DNA of 64,000 bases from Myxococcota bacterium (lineage in GTDB: Bacteria; Myxococcota; XYA12-FULL-58-9; JALHOP01): the NCBI GenBank assembly GCA_022842935.1, contig JALHOP010000001.1, positions 434,001 through 498,000 of the forward strand, read 5' to 3'. How positions within the stretch are numbered: position 1 is the first letter of the stretch; the number at the start of each line of letters is the position of its first letter. Below the pieces are notes generated by a model. That model was given only the letters and a program-made list of their open reading frames with translations, searched no databases and had not been told where the DNA came from. Made by a program: the position numbers and the translations under genes. Of this stretch, positions 58,579 through 64,000 are shown piece by piece.

Positions 58579-60820
58579 TCGCTGGACTTTCTTGGCGGTG
58601 CTCATCGCGGCGGTCTCAGCGCACGCCCAAGAGGTCACCATGCCGCTCTCGGAGTGGCAGGGCCTGCGCGAGCGTGAACGCGCGCTGCGCGAACGCGCTG
58701 AGCTTTCGGGCGACGCCGAGGTTGTCGTTGGCGTCACGCGCTATCGTGGGCGCATCGACGCCGCCGGCCTGCATCTCACCATGGTGATGCGGGTCGAGCT
58801 CGGCGCGAACGACCGCTACAAGGACGTGGCCGTGATCGGCAACCGCGTCGTGGTGATCGCGGCGCGCGTGGCTGCGGGGCCGATCGCGCTCATTGACGAT
58901 GGCCAGTATTGGACCTGGGTTACGAAGCAGCGTGGGGTCGCGGAGCTCACGGTCGAGTTGGTCGTGCCAGCGAGCGGCCCGCGTGGTTCGGCCGAATATC
59001 TCTTCGAAGTCGTCGAGAGCCCGGTCACCGATCTGACCTGCGCCTTCGCCGACCGTGACCTGTCTCCGCGCGTCGATGGCGCTGTGAGCAATGTCGTTCG
59101 CCAGACGCCCACCGGTGGAGAGCTTACGGCCATCATCGGTCCCACCCAGAGCATCCATCTCGTCGGCTTTCGCGAGCTCGCACAGGCCCCGACGGCGGCG
59201 GCCAAGCTCTACGCGGATACGCAGAGCCTGATGTCCCTCGCTGACGAAAGTGTCGAGCTGTTCACGGTTGTGAACCTCACGATCTTGTACGCTCCGCAGA
59301 AGCGCTTCCGTATCGCGCTCCCTGCCGGCTACGAGTTGGTCAGCGCGGACGGCGAGGGGGCTTTCCAATACACAGTCGACAGTGTCGACGGGACGCGGGT
59401 CATCACGGGCGAGACCAGCTACGGTATCCGCCAGAGCTACGAAATTTCGCTACGCCTCAAAAGGCCTCTCGCGGCTGGCGAGACGTCGGTGCCGCTCGCC
59501 ATCCCACGGATGCTCGACGTCGAACGCGATAGCGGCTTCGTCGCCATCGAGGTGCCAGGCAAGATTGCCATTACCGCCGTTACGCCAGAAGGCGCGGCTC
59601 GCTTCACGCCCCTCGACGTGCGCGAGTTGCCGGCGACTCTCATCGACAGCAGCGTGACGCCTATCGTTCGTGCGTTTCAATACAGCGATGCCGCGAGTCG
59701 TGGGGCCATTGGCATTGCTCGCTATCCGACCAAGCCTGTTGAGGGCGACAGTATCGACGCGCTGGTCGTGCATACGGTCGCGACGGAGGACGGCTCGCGC
59801 CTTACGGAGCTGTCGGTGAAGTTGCGGAATGCGCATCGGCAATATCTCACTGTTCAAGTCCCGAGCGCCGCCACGATTCGTAGCGCGACGGTCGAGGGCG
59901 AGCCCGTGAAGCCAAGCCGCGACGCGCAAGGCAAGCTCCTCCTGCCTCTCGTGCGCTCGCGCCAGGACGATGACGGGTTACGGCCCATCAACGTGCAGCT
60001 GGTCTATCAGGAGCAGGGTGGCGTCTTCTCGATCGTCGGGCGCGCGCACTTCGGTCTTCCCGCAATCGAGCTGCCCATCGCCTCGTTGCAGTGGACCGTC
60101 GACGTGCCGCAGCGCTACGCCGTCTCACGCCTGCGCGGCCCGGTCGCCCAGCAAAGTTACGCAGGGACGGCGCAGTGGCAGAGGCCGCGCGCGGCTGACG
60201 CGTTCCGCGATGACGACGGGGGTTATGACCAGCTCGACAACGCCCTCGAAGAGGGCACGCGGGCGCAAGGCGCGCGCCAGGGTCACGCGTTCGGTGGCAT
60301 CCGCCGTTCGGCGCCGCTCCCCATCCAGGCTCAAGTGCCTGGCAATGTCGGTGACGGAAATAGCGGTGGGGTGGCGGTCCGCGTTCAGGTTCCGCATGCA
60401 GGGCGCGAGATGGCGTATCGCCGCTATTGGATCGACGCTCAGGATCCCGTTTGGGTCGAGCTCACCTACCTGCGTCGCGCGTGGCTACGCGGGCTCGAGA
60501 TGCTGCTCGCTTTGTCGTTAGCGGCTGGGGCTATCTTCATGGTGTGGCGCGCGGATAAGCGCCGCCGTGCCGTCGTGACGTGGCTGCGCGACCTCGCCAA
60601 GACGCAGTGGCTGCGCATGGCGGAGGGCGCGCGCTTTTGGAGCGGAGCCTTTGCCGACCGTTTTGCCGCACGCCGAAAAGCCAGCCCGACGTGGGCGTTC
60701 ATCGCCGCGGGGATCGAGCTCGGGGTTGTCTCTGGGATCGCGGTCGCGATCACGCTTCTCACCATCGCCTTGATGGTGGCTGTCACACGTTTGTTGTGGC
60801 TCGCGGGCCATCCGCTTTAG
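58571..60820 (+). CDS. Large envelope protein B, paralogue of the preceding gene without LysM
   Basis: A GTG start gives a 749-residue protein with signal MVSRWTFLAVLIAAVSAHAQ. Shared elements with protein A: the opening phrase [LM]PL-[DS]-[QE]WQ, a strand block RFRIALPAGYELVSADGEG (A: RFELAIPEGVEVTSVTGDA), RNAHRQYLTVQVP at 419-431, LLLPLVRSRQ, and NVQLVYQEQGGVFSIVGRAH. Around residue 590 it has a Gly/Gln/Arg linker, and near the end are two hydrophobic segments (RGLEMLLALSLAAGAIFMVW and the last 30 residues). Coding overlap with A is 8 bp. A heteromeric envelope complex with A is plausible. Confidence 0.85.
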   Translation: MVSRWTFLAVLIAAVSAHAQEVTMPLSEWQGLRERERALRERAELSGDAEVVVGVTRYRGRIDAAGLHLTMVMRVELGANDRYKDVAVIGNRVVVIAARVAAGPIALIDDGQYWTWVTKQRGVAELTVELVVPASGPRGSAEYLFEVVESPVTDLTCAFADRDLSPRVDGAVSNVVRQTPTGGELTAIIGPTQSIHLVGFRELAQAPTAAAKLYADTQSLMSLADESVELFTVVNLTILYAPQKRFRIALPAGYELVSADGEGAFQYTVDSVDGTRVITGETSYGIRQSYEISLRLKRPLAAGETSVPLAIPRMLDVERDSGFVAIEVPGKIAITAVTPEGAARFTPLDVRELPATLIDSSVTPIVRAFQYSDAASRGAIGIARYPTKPVEGDSIDALVVHTVATEDGSRLTELSVKLRNAHRQYLTVQVPSAATIRSATVEGEPVKPSRDAQGKLLLPLVRSRQDDDGLRPINVQLVYQEQGGVFSIVGRAHFGLPAIELPIASLQWTVDVPQRYAVSRLRGPVAQQSYAGTAQWQRPRAADAFRDDDGGYDQLDNALEEGTRAQGARQGHAFGGIRRSAPLPIQAQVPGNVGDGNSGGVAVRVQVPHAGREMAYRRYWIDAQDPVWVELTYLRRAWLRGLEMLLALSLAAGAIFMVWRADKRRRAVVTWLRDLAKTQWLRMAEGARFWSGAFADRFAARRKASPTWAFIAAGIELGVVSGIAVAITLLTIALMVAVTRLLWLAGHPL

Positions 60821-60827
60821 CGAGCCG

Positions 60828-62648
60828 CTACGTTGCGTAGGTCTTGCCCTTGTACATTGACGCAATCACCCAGAAGATGAGGGCTGCTCCAGCGCCCAAT
60901 CCCGCGAACGCCCAGAAGAAGACCGAAAATTGCAACTTCAAGAGCGGCGCCATGAAGATGACGAACACGTTGCCTAGCGTGATGGTCAAGTAGAACAGGC
61001 CGAGGATCGTCGACTTCATGGATGCCGGCGCTTGCGAATAGGCGAACTCCAGCCCTGTCGTCGAGACGAGTACCTCGCCCGAGGTCAACAGCAGATACGG
61101 CAGCGCCTGCCATGCAACGTGCAACGAGCCGTCTCCGTTGCGCTCGAGATAGACTTGGATGAGTGCGATGGCGACGAAAGAGATGGAGGTTAGAAACATA
61201 CCGATGACCATGCGGGTCAACAGGCCGAGCGGCCGTCCGCGCCGCTGGAGCGGACGGTAGATGAAGACGTTGAAAAGCGGAATCGTAATGAGAATGAAGA
61301 ACGGATTGAGCGAGCTGCTTTGTGCGGCGTCCAACTGCAGGACCTGCCAGTCGCCGCTCGTGGCTTGCGCGACGATGGCGCCAATGCACCAGACGACGAG
61401 CGCACCCGCAAAGCCAACGTTGAGGGCGCGTGGCAAAGGGCGATTGGACACGTAGCGCATCAGCCATACGGCGGAGTAGAGCACCGCCGCGACAACGGCC
61501 GGCAGGAAGAATACTTCCCAGAAAATCTTCGGCACGGTGACCGCGAGGTTCATGTGGCGCGCCTGCTCGACCCAGGTGGAGGCGTGCTGATCGTACAGCG
61601 CCCAGAACATCGTGATCATGACGAAGACGAGCGCGATGCGCAGCACGGCAGGTGCTCCATCTGCGGCTTCGCCGAAGTGTTGACGGGCTGGCGCGAAGAA
61701 ACCGTCGCCGTCACCCTTGCCTCGATGTTTCACCGAGTATGCGATGACGGACAGCACGCTTGCGTGCGGCTCCATGCGATAGCGGATGCGGGCAAGCGTT
61801 GCTCCAAGCGAGAGCCCGGCGACCGTGATGCCGATGTTCCAGAGGGGATCCCAGCCGTGATTGACCCCCCAGAGAAGGACGAAGATCGGCGTAAACAACG
61901 CAAGCGTCGCGAATGTGTCGAGCAGACCGAGTATCGGTGTCGCGGCGGGCGGGCGGCGGACGAAGCGGTGGCGTCCCGCCCAGAACACGGCAGTCGCGAT
62001 AAACATGAGGACGCCTGGAACACCGAACGCCACCTCGGGTCCGAACTTCCGATAGAGGTATGGCGTCAGCATGGTGCTCAGGAATGAGCCGAAGTTGATG
62101 ATGTAGTAGAAGATTTGGAAGACGACGTCGAGCAGGGGCTTGTTCTCGCCCTCGAACTGGTCGCCGAGATTCGCTGCGATGCATGGCTTGATGCCGCCGG
62201 CGGCGAACGCGATGAGTCCGAGCCCGACGTACATCAAATTCTCGGCGCCCGCGTAGTCACCCATGACCGACAGACGACCGGCGACCGCGAGTACGGCGTG
62301 GCCGACACAGTAAATGAGCGAGACCCAGAAGATGGTGCGGTACTTGCCGAGCAGTCGGTCGGCGACGGTCGCCCCCAGCAGGGTGAACATATAGGCCGCG
62401 CCGAAAAAGGTGTGCGTTACCTGTGTGGCGTGGATTTTGGCGTCGCTGACCGCTTCAGCGGGCAGGGTATTCTCCGACACGAAGCGGAGAAAGAGACCGA
62501 CGAGGTAAATGTAGAGGATCTGGCGCATGCCGTAGTAGCTGAAGCGCTCGGCACCCTCGTTGGCGACGATGTACGGGATGCCGCCGGGGAACCTTGGTCG
62601 TGGCGCCTGCTCGGAAGACGGCGCCAGCCCTTCTGCCTGATTGGCCAT
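60828..62648 (-). CDS. POT/PTR-family proton-coupled peptide transporter
   Basis: A 606-residue inner-membrane transporter. The first helix has the proton-coupling motif ANEGAERFSYYGMR (Glu31, Glu34, Arg35 of ExxER), followed by FTLLGATVADRLLGKYRTIF. Around residue 390 are the helix motif FWEVFFLPAVVAAVLYS and later LLTSGEVLVSTTGLEFAYSQ, a conserved PTR phrase. There are about 13-14 hydrophobic segments and a loop with basic residues near 290-320. It should import di- or tripeptides, useful to a proteolytic predator, though that is inference. It is convergent with protein B (7 bp between stops). Confidence 0.92.
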   Translation of the reverse strand: MANQAEGLAPSSEQAPRPRFPGGIPYIVANEGAERFSYYGMRQILYIYLVGLFLRFVSENTLPAEAVSDAKIHATQVTHTFFGAAYMFTLLGATVADRLLGKYRTIFWVSLIYCVGHAVLAVAGRLSVMGDYAGAENLMYVGLGLIAFAAGGIKPCIAANLGDQFEGENKPLLDVVFQIFYYIINFGSFLSTMLTPYLYRKFGPEVAFGVPGVLMFIATAVFWAGRHRFVRRPPAATPILGLLDTFATLALFTPIFVLLWGVNHGWDPLWNIGITVAGLSLGATLARIRYRMEPHASVLSVIAYSVKHRGKGDGDGFFAPARQHFGEAADGAPAVLRIALVFVMITMFWALYDQHASTWVEQARHMNLAVTVPKIFWEVFFLPAVVAAVLYSAVWLMRYVSNRPLPRALNVGFAGALVVWCIGAIVAQATSGDWQVLQLDAAQSSSLNPFFILITIPLFNVFIYRPLQRRGRPLGLLTRMVIGMFLTSISFVAIALIQVYLERNGDGSLHVAWQALPYLLLTSGEVLVSTTGLEFAYSQAPASMKSTILGLFYLTITLGNVFVIFMAPLLKLQFSVFFWAFAGLGAGAALIFWVIASMYKGKTYAT

Positions 62649-62698
62649 GCGAAAAACCTCGCTTGGCCGAATGGGCTATCGCCTTTGGCCGCGAATGA

Positions 62699-63517
62699 TC
62701 AAGCGCCAAGCGCTTTGGCGACCGCGTCGACCTTGTCTTTGGCAAGGCCCCGGTCTGCCGCGACCGCGAGCGCTTTGAGCGATGCCGCGCGATAAAGTGC
62801 AAGGTCCTGAGGATTCGCCAGCGCGCCCAGGTGCCTCTCGATGGTCGCGACGTCGCCGCGCAAGACGGGACCAGTAAGCGCGTCCGTCGGTCCGCTCTTT
62901 GCGACGTTGTCGAGCGCGGACCGGGCGAGACCCATGAGTCCGTCTGCGAGGTCGCGACTGACCAGATCGGTCGCGCTCGCCATGCTGGCGACCACGAAGT
63001 TCGACGCAAACACCGCCGCGGCGTGGTAACGCGACTTGTCCTCCGCGCGGAGCGGCACAGGCCGTCCGCCAAGTCGACGCACGAAGAGGCTCGCGCACTC
63101 GCTCGGCGCGGCTCTTCCCTCGATGGTGATGATCGCCCCCGTCAGTGCGTCCGAGCCAGCTGTGGGGCTGGCAATGGAGAGCATTGGATGGACGGCCGCA
63201 GCGTCGTGTCGGCCGAGCACGCTCGCGGGCAATGCCCCGGAGAGATGCACGAGCGTCCCTTTGCGGTGGACGACGCGTTTTGCAACGTCGGCAATAGCGT
63301 CGTCCGCCACCGCGATCATGGTGATGTCAGCGTCGCTCGCGATCGGTTCGTCCAGTGAGAAAACGCGCGCTCCTGGCAACAGCGCTGCGGCGCGTTGGCG
63401 ACCCACGGCTCCACGATTCCAGATACCACGCACGACGATGCCGCGTCGCCGCGCTGCCAAAGCGAAGGCGAGGCCGGCGTTGCTGGCTCCGATGAGCGTG
63501 AGGCTGTCGATGGCCAT
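62699..63517 (-). CDS. Rossmann-fold DUF2520-type oxidoreductase-like protein
   Basis: A 272-residue protein starting MAIDSLTLIGASNAGLAFAL: a dinucleotide-binding opening with G-x-S-N-x-G. The order of segments (ITMIAVADDAIADVAKRVVH, LVHLSGALPASVL, AAVHPMLSIASP) matches the DUF2520/NADP-oxidoreductase coenzyme F420-dependent-like family, in which a SGA motif and an HP pair are typical. The C-terminal half is helical. ATG 63517 is used; ATG 63577 in the same frame would add 20 residues. Pathway unknown (some relatives lie near pantothenate genes, but none is here). Confidence 0.8.
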   Translation of the reverse strand: MAIDSLTLIGASNAGLAFALAARRRGIVVRGIWNRGAVGRQRAAALLPGARVFSLDEPIASDADITMIAVADDAIADVAKRVVHRKGTLVHLSGALPASVLGRHDAAAVHPMLSIASPTAGSDALTGAIITIEGRAAPSECASLFVRRLGGRPVPLRAEDKSRYHAAAVFASNFVVASMASATDLVSRDLADGLMGLARSALDNVAKSGPTDALTGPVLRGDVATIERHLGALANPQDLALYRAASLKALAVAADRGLAKDKVDAVAKALGA

Positions 63518-63608
63518 GAAGTGCGCAGCTTCGCAGCGACCCGCTGTGTCGGGCAAGCGCTGAGCTAAAGCGCTCATCGCTTGGGAACGGCGCCAGACAC
63601 CAAACGGT

Positions 63609-64000
63609 TCAAGGCGAGTGAAGAGCGCCAGAGGCGTTGCCAACGGCCGCGGACGCAGCACTTGTGCGACTCAGCGGGCGCTCCTGTTTGCGGGCCGGCG
63701 CAACGAAGTCGACGACGCGACGAACGGTGCTGGCGTCAGAGAGGATGCGCAGGTGGCCGAGCCCTCGCGTCAAGACGAGCTCAGCTCTCGGCCAAGCGAG
63801 CGCTAAGGCCTTGCCTTCTCCGACGTCGATCTCGCGGTCGGCGGCATCGTGCACGATGAGGAGCGGCTCGTGCCGCTTTGGCGCGATGGTCTCGGGATGC
63901 AGATCGGCAAAGCTGACCCCAAGCTCATGCTCGGCGCGCCGAACCAAGCGCTGGAATACGACAGGCGAGACACCGACGCCGTCGCGGAACCGGGACCAGA
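63609..64000 (-). CDS. Partial alpha/beta hydrolase (N-terminus beyond window)
   Basis: The leftward frame is open to the window edge, so about 130 C-terminal residues are present. LLIVHDAADREIDVGEGKAL carries the acid residue position and LVLTRGLGHLRILSDASTVR the catalytic His, in the order seen at the end of alpha/beta hydrolases. The nucleophile elbow lies outside. The C-terminal 30 residues are Ala/Ser-rich. The gene ends 91 bp before the DUF2520-type gene on the same strand. The substrate is unknown. Confidence 0.75.
   Translation of the reverse strand, partial: WSRFRDGVGVSPVVFQRLVRRAEHELGVSFADLHPETIAPKRHEPLLIVHDAADREIDVGEGKALALAWPRAELVLTRGLGHLRILSDASTVRRVVDFVAPARKQERPLSRTSAASAAVGNASGALHSP

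Noticed and set aside
50947-60820. Type VI or type II secretion locus
   Set aside because: No sheath, VgrG, secretin, pseudopilin or ATPase is present. LysM, TPR and membrane proteins alone do not support this.

Overview
The window reads as a chromosomal stretch of a GC-rich Gram-negative bacterium, most likely a member of the Myxococcota (myxobacteria and relatives). This is an inference from gene content. There is a Tat-exported DUF1552 protein translationally overlapped with a DUF1592/DUF1588/DUF1585 lipoprotein, large surface lipoproteins with FG-GAP or beta-helix repeats and short Cys-rich Asp motifs, many small lipoproteins, L-lysine 6-transaminase, and a sigma-70 factor with a Lys/Ala-rich head. 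No plasmid, phage structural or conjugation gene is visible, and housekeeping genes are spread throughout.

Layout. 1-10 kb: a partial leftward gene, then gltA with a pterin dehydratase, the DUF1592/DUF1552 export pair, a beta-helix lipoprotein and pgi. 10-20 kb: dnaE (leftward), a TolB-like membrane protein, and a leftward group of TPR lipoprotein, rtcA, saccharopine dehydrogenase-like oxidoreductase and MFS transporter, followed by a metallo-beta-lactamase-fold hydrolase. 20-26 kb: deoxynucleoside kinase, queE, an unresolved stretch, the overlapping lat-dapB pair, a gap with a long RNA-like hairpin, a small ribbon-helix-helix-like gene and tRNA-Leu(UAA). 26.0-27.3 kb: a 1.2 kb HigBA toxin-antitoxin island bounded by exact 19-bp copies of the tRNA 3' end. 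27-36 kb: a 1390-residue FG-GAP lipoprotein, two tandem rhomboid proteases and mutM. 36-43 kb: Cu/Zn superoxide dismutase, small membrane proteins, two tandem di-iron hydroxylase-like paralogues, and a sigma-70 factor whose 3' end is tandemly duplicated. 43-50 kb: zinc-ribbon protein, a kinase-like protein with altered catalytic residues, M23 peptidase, small lipoproteins, an isopropylmalate dehydrogenase-type enzyme and a metallophosphoesterase. 50.9-60.8 kb: a compact rightward run of lysC, a 57-residue membrane protein, psd, pgeF, a CpoB-like lipoprotein, a LysM protein and two large paralogous membrane proteins. 60.8-64 kb: a POT/PTR transporter, a DUF2520-type protein and a partial alpha/beta hydrolase.

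Points of most interest: the tRNA-flanked HigBA unit, which has no integrase and has a 44-bp symmetric operator candidate; the tandem duplication of the sigma-factor gene tail; a candidate structured RNA between dapB and the next gene; and the envelope gene run, where one of two paralogues carries a LysM domain inserted into an otherwise shared domain. Lysine chemistry recurs (lysC, dapB, lat, saccharopine dehydrogenase-like), but these genes lie in separate transcription units.
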